A stretch of DNA of 64,000 nt from Rhodococcus sovatensis (GTDB lineage: Bacteria > Actinomycetota > Actinomycetes > Mycobacteriales > Mycobacteriaceae), in assembly GCF_037327425.1 (NCBI RefSeq), contig NZ_CP147846.1:2852001-2916000 (forward strand), given 5' to 3'. Of this stretch, positions 1 to 8,311 are shown piece by piece. The notes beneath the pieces were generated by a model, which worked only from the letters and a program-made list of their open reading frames with translations, had not been told where the DNA came from and did not search any database. A program made the translations under genes and the position numbers. The stretch's first letter is position 1; each line of letters begins with the position of its first letter.

Positions 1-338
1 AGCGCCTCGAGACCGCACTCAAGGACGTCCGCGCTCTCAAGGAGCGGTACAACCACATAACCGTGCAGGACAAGGGTGCTCGCTACAACAGTGATCTCCT
101 CGAAGCCGTCGAACTGGGATTCCTGCTCGAGATGGCGGAAGTCACCGTCGTCGGTGCACTCAACCGCAAGGAGTCGCGCGGCGGACACGCTCGCGAGGAC
201 TACCCGGACCGCAACGACGCCGAGTACATGAAGCACACCATGGCCTACAAAGAAGGCGTTGGTCTGCTCACCGACATCCGTCTGGAGTACAAGCCGGTAA
301 TCCAGACCCGCTACGAGCCGATGGAGCGGAAGTACTGA
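1..338 (+). CDS. sdhA: Succinate dehydrogenase flavoprotein subunit, C-terminal end (5' partial)
   Basis: The reading frame enters from the left edge (first full codon at base 3) and encodes about 111 residues of the C-terminal domain of a succinate dehydrogenase/fumarate reductase flavoprotein. The stretch with NRKESRGGHAREDYPDR and the closing EYKPVIQTRYEPMERKY are characteristic of actinobacterial SdhA; the SRGAHxRxDYP-type motif belongs to the helical capping and C-terminal region. The protein oxidises succinate to fumarate at the membrane and passes electrons to SdhB. One base separates its stop from the sdhB start, so the two are clearly cotranscribed. FAD-binding and active-site parts lie outside the window. 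Confidence 0.93.
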   Translation, partial: RLETALKDVRALKERYNHITVQDKGARYNSDLLEAVELGFLLEMAEVTVVGALNRKESRGGHAREDYPDRNDAEYMKHTMAYKEGVGLLTDIRLEYKPVIQTRYEPMERKY

Positions 339-339
339 T

Positions 340-1119
340 ATGAGCGCCCCCACTCTCGACAAAGCCGACCAGTCGCCCGATCTGCCCGTGCCCAACGGTT
401 CGGTGATGGTGACCCTCAAGATCGCTCGCTTCAACCCCGAGAGCGGTGACGGTCAGCGCTGGGACAGCTTTCAGGTTCCGACGCTGCCGACGGACCGCCT
501 GCTGAACCTGCTGCACTACGTCAAGGGGTATCTCGACGGAACGCTGACCTTCCGCCGCTCGTGCGCGCACGGCGTCTGCGGAAGCGATGCGATGCGCATC
601 AACGGTGTCAACCGTCTCGCCTGCAAGGTGCTGATGCGCGACATGCTGCCGAAGGATTCCTCGAAGACGCTGACCATCACGATCGAACCCATCAGGGGCC
701 TGCCGGTCGAGAAGGATCTCATCGTCGACATGGAGCCGTTCTTCGACGCGTTCCGTGCGGTCAAGCCGTTCCTGATGACGACCGGCAACGAGCCGACCCG
801 CGAGCGGATCCAGTCCGCAGCCGACCGCGCTCGCTTCGACGACACGACCAAGTGCATCCTGTGCGCATGCTGCACAACCTCGTGCCCCGTCTACTGGAGT
901 GACGGCAGCTACTTCGGTCCGGCTGCCATCGTCAATGCACACCGGTTCATCTTCGACAGCCGCGACGAAGGTGCATCCGAGCGTCTCGACATCCTCAACG
1001 ATGTCGAGGGTGTGTGGCGCTGCCGTACGACATTCAACTGCACCGACGCATGCCCCCGTGGCATCCAGGTGACCAAAGCGATTCAGGAGGTCAAGCGCGC
1101 GCTGTTGTTCGCTCGCTAG
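340..1119 (+). CDS. sdhB: Succinate dehydrogenase iron-sulfur subunit
   Basis: A 259-residue protein of normal length for SdhB. The N-terminal ferredoxin domain carries the [2Fe-2S] ligands in SCAHGVCGSD (about residues 74-83) with a further Cys in NRLAC. The C-terminal domain has the [4Fe-4S] motif CILCACCTTSCP (about 174-185) and a second Cys cluster, CRTTFNCTDACPRGI (about 227-241), matching the [3Fe-4S] site. It relays electrons from SdhA to the quinone-binding membrane subunits, which should lie upstream. It is the last gene of the operon, followed by a strong hairpin. Assignment is by motif and order; whether this is Sdh1 or Sdh2 cannot be decided from the fragment. Confidence 0.95.
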   Translation: MSAPTLDKADQSPDLPVPNGSVMVTLKIARFNPESGDGQRWDSFQVPTLPTDRLLNLLHYVKGYLDGTLTFRRSCAHGVCGSDAMRINGVNRLACKVLMRDMLPKDSSKTLTITIEPIRGLPVEKDLIVDMEPFFDAFRAVKPFLMTTGNEPTRERIQSAADRARFDDTTKCILCACCTTSCPVYWSDGSYFGPAAIVNAHRFIFDSRDEGASERLDILNDVEGVWRCRTTFNCTDACPRGIQVTKAIQEVKRALLFAR

Positions 1120-1136
1120 ACCTCACTGCTCGTCCA

Positions 1137-1174
1137 CACGAATGGGCCACTGCAACCGCAGTGGCCCATTCGTG
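1137..1174. terminator. Bidirectional terminator between sdhB and glpD
   Basis: A perfect inverted repeat with 17-bp arms (CACGAATGGGCCACTGC at 1137-1153 and its complement at 1158-1174) and a 4-base loop AACC. It sits 17 bases after the sdhB stop and about 30 bases from the end of convergent glpD. There is no long T-run, as is usual in high-GC actinobacteria, so it can act on transcripts from both sides. Confidence 0.85.
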
Positions 1175-1205
1175 CGTTCGGTGTCTCCCCGCGCCCGACG
1201 CCCGG

Positions 1206-2927
1206 TCAGGCGCGGGAAGGCCAGCTCACGCCCAACCGAACGTCCGGGGCTCCAAGCCGCGCAGCATCGGCCGTGTCGTCGTCGAGTTCCTGCTGCGAAT
1301 CGCGTTCTGCCTGCACTCGTAGCCGATAGTGTTCGATCTCCTCGGACACGTGCTGATCGTCCCATCCCAGAACCGGTGCCACGAGGCGCGCGACTTCGAC
1401 CGCTGCGGCGTCACCGCGGTCCGGAACCTCGATCGAAATGCGGGTACGACGAGTGAGGATGTCGTCCAGATGCTGCGCGCCCTCGTGGCTCGCCGCGTAG
1501 ACCACCTCGGCACGCAGGTACTCCGGAGCACTCTCCAACGGTGTGCCGAGCTCCGGATCCCTCTCGATCATGTCCAGCAGTTCGGTGGTCAGCGTGCCGT
1601 ACCTGCCCAGCAGATGCTCGATGCGTGAGACTCGCATGCCGGTACGTTCGGCCGTCAGAGAGCGAGAATTGTAGGCACCGAGGTATCCGTCGGCTCCGAC
1701 GAGCGGAATGCTCTCGGTGACGCACTTGGGCACGTTCCGCTCCAGGCCGTGCACCGCCGAGTCGACCGCGTCCTTGGCCATCACGCGGTAGGTGGTGTAC
1801 TTGCCGCCCGCGATGACAGTCAGGCCACGTACCGGGCTGGAGACAGCGTGTTCCCGCGAAAGCGTACTGGTGGAGTCGGATTCACCGAACAGCAAAGGCC
1901 GCAATCCCGCGTACACGCCGACGACGTCGTCGCGATCGAGAGGATCGGCCAACAGTTTGTTGACGTGCCCGAGGATGTAGTCGATGTCGCTGCGGCTCGC
2001 AGCCGGGTGCGCAAGGTCGAGCTTCCAGTCCGTGTCGGTGGTGCCGATGATCCAGTGACTTCCCCAGGGAATGACGAACAGCAGAGACTTCTCGGTCCGG
2101 GTGATGATGCCGGTGGCACTGTTGATTCGATTGCGCGGCACCACAAGATGCACGCCCTTCGACGCTCGCACCTGGAATTGTCCTCGACCTCCGACCATCT
2201 GCTGAACCTCGTCGGTCCACACCCCCGCGGCATTGATCACCTGCTTCGCCCTCACTTCGAAGGCACGACCAGTCTCGAGATCACATGCGAGAACACCGAC
2301 GACCTTGTCGTCTTCCCGTATGAAGCCGGTGACGCGAGCACTGTTGGCGCACAGTGCACCGTAGGCAGCGGCTGTGCGTGCGAGCATCATCGTGTGACGG
2401 GCGTCGTCGACCTGGCCTTCGTAGAACTTCACTGCTCCACGGATAGCCGAACGCTTGCCGGACGGGAACGATTCGAGGGTCTTCTTCTTGCCGAGATGCT
2501 TGTGGTGTCCTGGAACGCCACGCCCGGCTCCCATGACGTCGTACACGCCGATGCCGAGTCCGACGTAGCCGCGATCGATGACCTTCTCGAGCGGGTAGAT
2601 GAAGGGAACCGGACGAGCAAGGTGCGGACACAAGGTGTTCAACACCAGCGAACGCTCCCTCAAGGCCTCGAACACCAGAGAGAAGTTGAACTGTTCCAGG
2701 TACCGCAACCCGCCGTGGAATAGCTTGCTCGAGCGGCTGGAGGTGCCGGCTGCGTAGTCACGAGCCTCGAGCAACCCGACCTTCAGCCCACGTGTCACAG
2801 CATCCAATGCTGTGCCCGCGCCGACGACCCCGCCGCCGATGACCAGAATGTCGAGCTCCTCGGATTCCATTCGGGCGAGGGACTCGGTACGTGCCGCCGG
2901 CGACAGTACCGTCGTGGTGGAACTCAT
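1206..2927 (-). CDS. glpD: Glycerol-3-phosphate dehydrogenase (FAD-dependent)
   Basis: A 573-residue protein of usual GlpD length. The FAD-binding Rossmann motif DILVIGGGVVGAGTALDAV lies at about residues 26-44, followed by the typical SSRSSKLFHGGLRYLEQF stretch (about 63-80) and a C-terminal helical DAO_C domain. It oxidises sn-glycerol 3-phosphate to dihydroxyacetone phosphate at the membrane and feeds electrons to the quinone pool. It is the last gene of the minus-strand glpF-glpK-glpD operon. Its start overlaps the glpK stop by 4 bases, which implies translational coupling. Convergent with sdhB across a shared terminator. Confidence 0.96.
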   Translation of the reverse strand: MSSTTTVLSPAARTESLARMESEELDILVIGGGVVGAGTALDAVTRGLKVGLLEARDYAAGTSSRSSKLFHGGLRYLEQFNFSLVFEALRERSLVLNTLCPHLARPVPFIYPLEKVIDRGYVGLGIGVYDVMGAGRGVPGHHKHLGKKKTLESFPSGKRSAIRGAVKFYEGQVDDARHTMMLARTAAAYGALCANSARVTGFIREDDKVVGVLACDLETGRAFEVRAKQVINAAGVWTDEVQQMVGGRGQFQVRASKGVHLVVPRNRINSATGIITRTEKSLLFVIPWGSHWIIGTTDTDWKLDLAHPAASRSDIDYILGHVNKLLADPLDRDDVVGVYAGLRPLLFGESDSTSTLSREHAVSSPVRGLTVIAGGKYTTYRVMAKDAVDSAVHGLERNVPKCVTESIPLVGADGYLGAYNSRSLTAERTGMRVSRIEHLLGRYGTLTTELLDMIERDPELGTPLESAPEYLRAEVVYAASHEGAQHLDDILTRRTRISIEVPDRGDAAAVEVARLVAPVLGWDDQHVSEEIEHYRLRVQAERDSQQELDDDTADAARLGAPDVRLGVSWPSRA

Positions 2928-4441
2928 TCTTCATCAACCCAATCCAAAGTTCGCGTTACTGCTTTCTTCCATCCGGCGTAGAGCTTCGCCCGTTGGTCCT
3001 CGTCCATCGACGGTGTCCAGGTCTTGTCCTCGGCCCAGTTCTCGCGAATGTCCTCTTCGCTCGCCCAGTAACCGACAGCGAGGCCGGCGGCGTATGCCGC
3101 TCCCAGAGCGGTGGTTTCGGCAACGACAGGCCGCACCACGTCGACGCCCAGAATGTCCGCCTGGAACTGCATCAACAGCTCGTTGACGACCATGCCTCCG
3201 TCGACCTTGAGCACCTCCAGATCGACACCGGAGTCGGCATTCATGGCCTCGATGACCTCGCGCGTCTGATATGCGGTGGCCTCGAGGACCGCCCGTGCGA
3301 GATGACCCTTGTTGACGAACCGCGTCAACCCCACGATCGCACCGCGCGCGTCGGCCCGCCAATGCGGTGCGAACAGCCCGGAGAACGCGGGAACGAAGTA
3401 CGCGCCGCCGTTGTCCTCCACCGAGCGTGCATCGGTCTCGATGTCGGCCGCATCGGAGATCATGCCCAGGTTGTCGCGAAGCCATTGCACCAACGAGCCG
3501 GTGACGGCGATGGACCCTTCGAGGGCGTAGATCGTCGGTTGGTCACCGATCTTGTAGCAGACCGTCGTCAGTAGTCCGTTCTTACTCATCACCTTTTCGG
3601 TTCCGGTGTTGAGCAACACAAAATTTCCAGTGCCGTACGTGTTCTTGGCTTCACCCGGAGACAGGCACGCCTGACCGAAGGTCGCTGCTTGCTGATCTCC
3701 CAGGATGCCTGCGATGGGCACGCCACGGAACGGTCCGCGTTCACGACCGGTGCCGTATACCTCGGAGCTGGACTTGATTTCGGGCAGCATCGAGACCGGG
3801 ATACCCATGTCGGCGCAGATGCCTTCGTCCCACTGCAAGGTGTCCAGATCCATCAGAAGCGTACGGGAGGCATTGGTCGGGTCGGTGTAGTGCAGACCCC
3901 CGTCCGTGCCGCCCGTCATGTTCCAGAGGACCCAGGTGTCCATGTTGCCGAAGCACAGCTCGCCCGCGTCGGCTTTCGCACGTGCACCGTCGACGTTGTC
4001 GAGGATCCACTTCACCTTCGGTCCGGAAAAGTAGGTTGCCAGCGGCAGTCCGGTCGTAGCGGTGTATTTGTTTGCGTCACCGTCCCCGAGCGCCGTCACG
4101 ATGCGGTCGGTGCGGGTGTCCTGCCAGACGATGGCGTTGTAGATCGGCTTGCCGCTGGAGCGATCCCATACCAACGTCGTCTCGCGCTGGTTCGTGATAC
4201 CTACTGCGGCAATATCCTTGCCCGTCAGGTCGGCTGCGGCCATGGCACCTGCCGCTACGGCCCGAACGTTGTCCCAGATCTCCGATGCGTCGTGCTCGAC
4301 CCATCCTGCCTGCGGAAAGATCTGTCGATGCTCTTTCTGATCGGAAGCGATGACGGTGCCCGCGTGATCGAAGATCATGCATCGTGAGGACGTCGTTCCT
4401 TGGTCGATCGCAGCGATGTACTGACCTGTCGAGTCGGTCAT
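2924..4441 (-). CDS. glpK: Glycerol kinase
   Basis: A 505-residue FGGY-family kinase of standard length. The N-terminal phosphate-binding motif AAIDQGTTSSRCMIFD (about residues 10-25), substrate-contact NQRETTLVWD (about 83-92), the GDQQAATFGQ loop (about 247-256) and the C-terminal KVDGGMVVNELLMQFQADIL are all present. It phosphorylates glycerol with ATP to glycerol 3-phosphate, the substrate of the next gene product GlpD. It overlaps glpF upstream (4438-4441) and glpD downstream (2924-2927), each by four bases, so the three genes form a tight operon. Confidence 0.97.
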   Translation of the reverse strand: MTDSTGQYIAAIDQGTTSSRCMIFDHAGTVIASDQKEHRQIFPQAGWVEHDASEIWDNVRAVAAGAMAAADLTGKDIAAVGITNQRETTLVWDRSSGKPIYNAIVWQDTRTDRIVTALGDGDANKYTATTGLPLATYFSGPKVKWILDNVDGARAKADAGELCFGNMDTWVLWNMTGGTDGGLHYTDPTNASRTLLMDLDTLQWDEGICADMGIPVSMLPEIKSSSEVYGTGRERGPFRGVPIAGILGDQQAATFGQACLSPGEAKNTYGTGNFVLLNTGTEKVMSKNGLLTTVCYKIGDQPTIYALEGSIAVTGSLVQWLRDNLGMISDAADIETDARSVEDNGGAYFVPAFSGLFAPHWRADARGAIVGLTRFVNKGHLARAVLEATAYQTREVIEAMNADSGVDLEVLKVDGGMVVNELLMQFQADILGVDVVRPVVAETTALGAAYAAGLAVGYWASEEDIRENWAEDKTWTPSMDEDQRAKLYAGWKKAVTRTLDWVDEE

Positions 4442-5298
4442 GACTTCTCTCCTGATGTCTGGTTTGTCGATAGTTCCGGCAGCCGTGATGGCGCCTCGGG
4501 CACCGAACCTTCTTGCTTGCGCAGGCTCTTGCCGATGAGCAGGTCGTACAAGAACACTCCTAGAGGTCCGCCTACCAGAGGCCCGACGATCGGGACCCAG
4601 AAGTACAGGCCTCCGTACTGATCACGCCACGCTCCACCGTATCCGGTGAAGAACGACGCCAGGCGAGGTCCGAAATCTCGGGCGGGATTGATCGCGTAGC
4701 CCGCATTGGTCGCCCACGCGAAACCGATTCCGACGACGATGAGGCCGACGATGAACGGCGCCAAGTTGGCCATCGGAGCGGTACCGAGCGAATCCGTCAC
4801 CGCCACAATCAAGAACAGCAGAATTGCGGTGCCGATGATCTGGTCGATCAGCGCTGAGCTCACACTGACCGGCAGCGTTCCGTTGCCCGGCAACGTCGAG
4901 AAGATCGTTTGCGTGGCGGTGGTGTGGCCGGGATCGATCGCGTTGATCATGTCGTCGTAGTTCCACCGCACGAGTAGGGCGCCGACGAATGCGCCTGCAG
5001 TCTGCGCCAGAACGTAGGGCGCCACCCTCCGCCACTCGAACCCACGAAAAAGTGCGAACGCAAATGTCACAGCGGGATTCAGATGCGCGCCGGTGATTCG
5101 GCCTGCGACGTAGATGCCGAACATCACTCCCAGGCCCCACGCCCAGGCAATGGAATCGTGGCCACCGAGGCTGCCGTCGGCGCCGCCCGAGACAACCTGT
5201 GCCACGACACCTGTGCCGAAAAGGATCAAGACCATCGTGCCGGCGAACTCGGCAGCCATCTGCGCCGGTAAACCCCACTCCGCATCCTTACGCGTCAT
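4438..5298 (-). CDS. glpF: Glycerol uptake facilitator (aquaglyceroporin)
   Basis: A 286-residue MIP-family channel with about six membrane helices. Both half-helix NPA boxes are seen: HLNPAVTFAF (about residue 72) and INPARDFGPR (about 207). The Asp right after the second NPAR is typical of glycerol-conducting rather than water-only channels. It equilibrates glycerol across the membrane for trapping by GlpK. It is the first gene of the glp operon with a GGAGG-type ribosome-binding site about 12 bases ahead of the ATG. The divergent regulator gene starts 99 bases away, so the promoter lies in that gap. Confidence 0.95.
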   Translation of the reverse strand: MTRKDAEWGLPAQMAAEFAGTMVLILFGTGVVAQVVSGGADGSLGGHDSIAWAWGLGVMFGIYVAGRITGAHLNPAVTFAFALFRGFEWRRVAPYVLAQTAGAFVGALLVRWNYDDMINAIDPGHTTATQTIFSTLPGNGTLPVSVSSALIDQIIGTAILLFLIVAVTDSLGTAPMANLAPFIVGLIVVGIGFAWATNAGYAINPARDFGPRLASFFTGYGGAWRDQYGGLYFWVPIVGPLVGGPLGVFLYDLLIGKSLRKQEGSVPEAPSRLPELSTNQTSGEKS

Positions 5299-5383
5299 CT
5301 CCGAGCCTCCAAAACGTTAGTGATGCACGCCACATTGCGTGCGATCCCCACGGTAGGTGCCTTGCACTACGTTTCAAAGCCCG

Positions 5384-5397
5384 TGCACATATGTGCA
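5384..5397. promoter_or_regulatory. Perfect palindrome, candidate operator of the SorC-type regulator
   Basis: TGCACATATGTGCA is a perfect 14-bp palindrome ending one base before the ATG chosen for the regulator, in the divergent gap with glpF. Partial half-sites (TTGCAC at 5362-5367 and CACTGCACTGTG at about 5411) flank it. SorC/DeoR-type sugar-binding regulators commonly autoregulate from such gaps. That this regulator binds here is inferred from position and symmetry. Confidence 0.55.
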
Positions 5398-6402
5398 ATG
5401 TCGCGCCCTACACTGCACTGTGTGCCCGACGGACGACCTCTCCCAGAATCCGATCTACGAATCGGCCAAGCCACGCAGGCCGCCCGGTTGTACTACTTCC
5501 AGGACTTGACGATGGCGGCCATCGGTCGTGAGCTGGGCGTATCTCGTTCGACAGTCTCGCGGCTTATCACGTTCGCACGGGCGTCAGGACTCGTGGAAAT
5601 CAAAGTTTCGACGCCGCTCGGTCAGGCACCCCGTATCGAGCAAGCATTCGCCGATCGCTACGACATTCGTGCACACGTGGTCCCCGTATCGGAAATCGTC
5701 GACGACTTGCAGCGTCTCGATCGCGTCGCCACGTTCGCGGGTCGGTTGCTGACGTCGTATTTCGAGTCGGACATGGTGATGGGAGTCGCGTGGGGAACCA
5801 CCGTCAGCGCGGTCAGCCGCAAGCTCGCTCCCAAACGCACCCACAATTCGCACGTCGTACAACTCAACGGGGCAGCCAATACCCGCACAACAGGAGTGTC
5901 CTACGCGAGCGACATCATCAAGAACTTCGCCGATGCGTACGGCGCTGTGGCGCAGGGCTTTCCGGTCCCGGCGTTCTTCGACTACCCCGAAACGCGAGCT
6001 CATCTGTGGCGCGAGCGAAGCATCAAGCGTGTCCTCGAGTTACAGGACCGAATGCATCTGGCGGTCTTCTCCATCGGCGTAGTCAGCGGCGCGGTACCCA
6101 GCCACGTCTACAGCGCGGGATATCTCGAACGGCGTGATCACGCCGCACTCGAACGTGACGGCGTCGTCGGTGACATCGCAACAGTGTTTCTGCGATCCGA
6201 TGGCAGCTACGACCGAATCGCCCTCAACGACCGATCCAGCGGACCCAGCCTCGATCGACTCAAGGCGGTCCCCCGACGGCTGTGCATCATTGCCGGTGAG
6301 TCCAAACTCGATGCGCTGAACGCGGCCCTGAAAGGCGGCTTGATCACCGATCTTGTCATCGACGACATCAGTGCCGCGGAGTTGATATTGCGCTCGCCCT
6401 GA
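5398..6402 (+). CDS. SorC-type sugar-binding transcriptional regulator, probable glp regulator
   Basis: About 334 residues. An N-terminal winged-helix domain (LYYFQDLTMAAIGRELGVSRSTVSRLI, about residues 24-50) is followed by a sugar-phosphate-binding domain ending in the SorC signature CIIAGESKLDALNAALKGGLITDLVIDD. The start is uncertain: a GTG at 5320, the ATG at 5398 and a GTG at 5422 are in frame. 5398 leaves the palindrome outside the gene and keeps the whole HTH. Divergent from glpF, so by context it probably controls glpFKD in response to a phosphorylated intermediate such as glycerol 3-phosphate; that ligand is an inference. Its end is 13 bases from the convergent aldo-keto reductase gene. 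Confidence 0.85.
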   Translation: MSRPTLHCVPDGRPLPESDLRIGQATQAARLYYFQDLTMAAIGRELGVSRSTVSRLITFARASGLVEIKVSTPLGQAPRIEQAFADRYDIRAHVVPVSEIVDDLQRLDRVATFAGRLLTSYFESDMVMGVAWGTTVSAVSRKLAPKRTHNSHVVQLNGAANTRTTGVSYASDIIKNFADAYGAVAQGFPVPAFFDYPETRAHLWRERSIKRVLELQDRMHLAVFSIGVVSGAVPSHVYSAGYLERRDHAALERDGVVGDIATVFLRSDGSYDRIALNDRSSGPSLDRLKAVPRRLCIIAGESKLDALNAALKGGLITDLVIDDISAAELILRSP

Positions 6403-6415
6403 TGCATCCGAGGTG

Positions 6416-7243
6416 TCAGAACTCCTCGTACACGTCCGGGTCCTGACCCCAGATCCGCCCGCGCTCCAAACCGGAGATGGCTACCATCTCGTCGTCGGTC
6501 AGTTCGAAGCCGAAGATGTCCAAGTTCTGCTTCTGTCGATCCGGATTCGAGGATTTGGGCAGCGGTACCGCACCCAGCTGGATGTGCCACCGCAGGACCA
6601 CCTGGCCTTCGGAGACACCGTGCGCTGCCGCCGCCTCGGCCACCGGTGGCGCTGTCAGCAGTTCAGATCCGCGTCCGAGCGGGCTCCAACTTTCGGTGAC
6701 GATGCCGTGCTCGGCGTGGTATGCCCGCAGATCTGCCTGCGGAAAATAAGGATGAAGTTCGATCTGGTTGACAGACGGAACCACCGATGTCTCCGAAACG
6801 AGCCGATCGAGATGCGCGGCAGTGAAATTCGATACGCCGATGGACCTGACCACACCCTCTTTCTGGAGGTCGATCATTGCGCGCCACGTGTCGATGTAGT
6901 TGTCCACCTTGGGCAACGGCCAGTGGATCAGCAGAAGATCGATGTAGTCGACTCCGAGATTGTCGAGCGATGTCCGCGCGGATTCCTTGGCCTCGTCGTA
7001 ACCGTGAAGTCGCCCGGGGATCTTCGTCGTGATCAGGATGTCCTCGCGCGGAACGCTCGACGCAGCGACTGCCCGCCCCACACCTGGTTCGGTTTCGTAC
7101 CGAAGAGCGGTGTCGATGAGTCGATAGCCCGAGCTCAACGCTGCCGTCACCGTCGCCGCCATGTCTTCGCCTTCGGACTGCACAGTCCCAAGACCGATGA
7201 CGGGAAGAGCGGTTCCGTCGTTCAGAGTGACAGTCGGTGTCAT
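6416..7243 (-). CDS. Aldo/keto reductase, 2,5-diketo-gluconate reductase-like
   Basis: A 275-residue AKR of typical (alpha/beta)8 length. The catalytic tetrad is visible: Asp in LIDTALRY, Tyr in the same segment (ALRYETE), Lys in ILITTKI and His in LLIHWPLPK; SIGVSNF and the C-terminal PLPKSSNPDRQKQN loop bind NADPH. The start at 7243 follows GGAGGAACAC; the frame stays open upstream but that part has no AKR similarity. It reduces carbonyl sugars or similar compounds with NADPH. Located 20 bases after a Gfo/Idh/MocA gene on the same strand, so the pair probably acts in one sugar or cyclitol redox interconversion. The exact substrate is unknown. Confidence 0.88.
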   Translation of the reverse strand: MTPTVTLNDGTALPVIGLGTVQSEGEDMAATVTAALSSGYRLIDTALRYETEPGVGRAVAASSVPREDILITTKIPGRLHGYDEAKESARTSLDNLGVDYIDLLLIHWPLPKVDNYIDTWRAMIDLQKEGVVRSIGVSNFTAAHLDRLVSETSVVPSVNQIELHPYFPQADLRAYHAEHGIVTESWSPLGRGSELLTAPPVAEAAAAHGVSEGQVVLRWHIQLGAVPLPKSSNPDRQKQNLDIFGFELTDDEMVAISGLERGRIWGQDPDVYEEF

Positions 7244-7263
7244 GTGTTCCTCCAGAAAGTGTG

Positions 7264-8241
7264 TCAGTATTCGACGGTAACCTTGCGGCCACCGTCGTTC
7301 ATCGATTCCACCAGAGCGTCCGCGACGAGCCCAGCGCGAAGCCCGGCCTCCGCGTCGGCGAGGGTCGACGGCCGTCCCTGCTCGATCGAGTCGACCCACT
7401 CCTGCAGTTCGAGTCGATACGCCTCGGCGTATCGCGGTATCCAGTCGAGCGGGTAGTCGATGGAACGACGAAGCCCACTGTCGACGATGACGTGCGCCGG
7501 AACTGCGAATGATGCAACACCGTCCTCGCCGACGATCTCGCACCGGGTGTCGTAACCGTAGCGCGCATTGACGAAGAGTTCGAGTGTGATCAGGACGTCG
7601 GATTCGGTGCGCAGCAACATGATCTGTGGATCCTGGCGGATCCCCGAGTGCTTCGAGGTACGTCCCGCATGCCAGCTGACCTCGGTGATCGGCGATCCCA
7701 GAAGCCACGGCATGATGTCGAGTTCGTGTATCGCGGAGTTGGTGATGGTTGCCGACGAGTCACCGGGGCCGGCCTGCACGTTTCTGCTGACGCAATGCGC
7801 AACGAGCCTTTCGCCGATTCGCTCCACGGCTGCCGCGCGCTCGAGCTCGGCGTACGCCGGATCGAATCTCCGCATGAATCCGACGGTGATCAGATCTCGA
7901 TCACCCTGGGCAGCAATGATGCCGCGACACTCCACTGCGGTAGGCGCGAGGGGTTTCTCGCACAGCACCGGCTTGTTCGCAGCAAGTGCGGCATGAACCA
8001 GTTCAGCGTGCGTCGAGTCGTGCGAGGCGACGATGACGGCGTCGACGCCCTCGTCGGCGATCAACGCGAATCCGTCTGCGGCAACTGATGCGCCACGCAA
8101 TTCGGCGGCGATCGACGATGCGCGTCCAGCATCGAAGTCGGCGACGGCGGAGACCTCCGCACCCGAAATCGAACCGTTGATCTTACGAGCGTGGTCGGCT
8201 CCCATGATGCCGACACCGATGATTCCGACGCGCACTGTCAT
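7264..8241 (-). CDS. Gfo/Idh/MocA family oxidoreductase, inositol 2-dehydrogenase-like
   Basis: A 325-residue NAD(P)-dependent dehydrogenase. The N-terminal dinucleotide fold opens with RVGIIGVGIMGADHA (about residues 3-17), the diagnostic CEKPL with the conserved catalytic-region Lys is near residue 94, and an HELDIMPWLLG stretch with the catalytic-type His lies near 174. This arrangement is that of myo-inositol 2-dehydrogenase (IolG), the most likely role here given the neighbours. First gene of a two-gene operon with the aldo-keto reductase. A TTGTCCAGACAA site 21 bases upstream resembles the motif in front of iolC, pointing to control by the same GntR protein. Confidence 0.87.
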   Translation of the reverse strand: MTVRVGIIGVGIMGADHARKINGSISGAEVSAVADFDAGRASSIAAELRGASVAADGFALIADEGVDAVIVASHDSTHAELVHAALAANKPVLCEKPLAPTAVECRGIIAAQGDRDLITVGFMRRFDPAYAELERAAAVERIGERLVAHCVSRNVQAGPGDSSATITNSAIHELDIMPWLLGSPITEVSWHAGRTSKHSGIRQDPQIMLLRTESDVLITLELFVNARYGYDTRCEIVGEDGVASFAVPAHVIVDSGLRRSIDYPLDWIPRYAEAYRLELQEWVDSIEQGRPSTLADAEAGLRAGLVADALVESMNDGGRKVTVEY

Positions 8242-8261
8242 GCATTGAGTATGACATCCGA

Positions 8262-8273
8262 TTGTCCAGACAA
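8262..8273. promoter_or_regulatory. GntR-type operator candidate (TTGTC-N2-GACAA)
   Basis: TTGTCCAGACAA has perfect 5-bp arms around a 2-base centre. It lies in the 70-bp gap upstream of the dehydrogenase/reductase operon. Its TGTCnnGACA core is shared with 16408-16417 in front of iolC and resembles the GTCTAGAC-like operators of HutC/NagR-type GntR proteins. Binding is inferred. Confidence 0.5.
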
Positions 8274-8311
8274 AATTGATATTGCCGAGATACCTGCCGC
8301 CCGGGCCTCGG

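Noticed and set aside
6416..7708. Longer 430-residue version of the aldo-keto reductase
   Set aside because: The extra 155 residues lie antisense-free inside the Gfo/Idh/MocA gene in another frame and lack AKR similarity; a good ribosome-binding site marks 7243.
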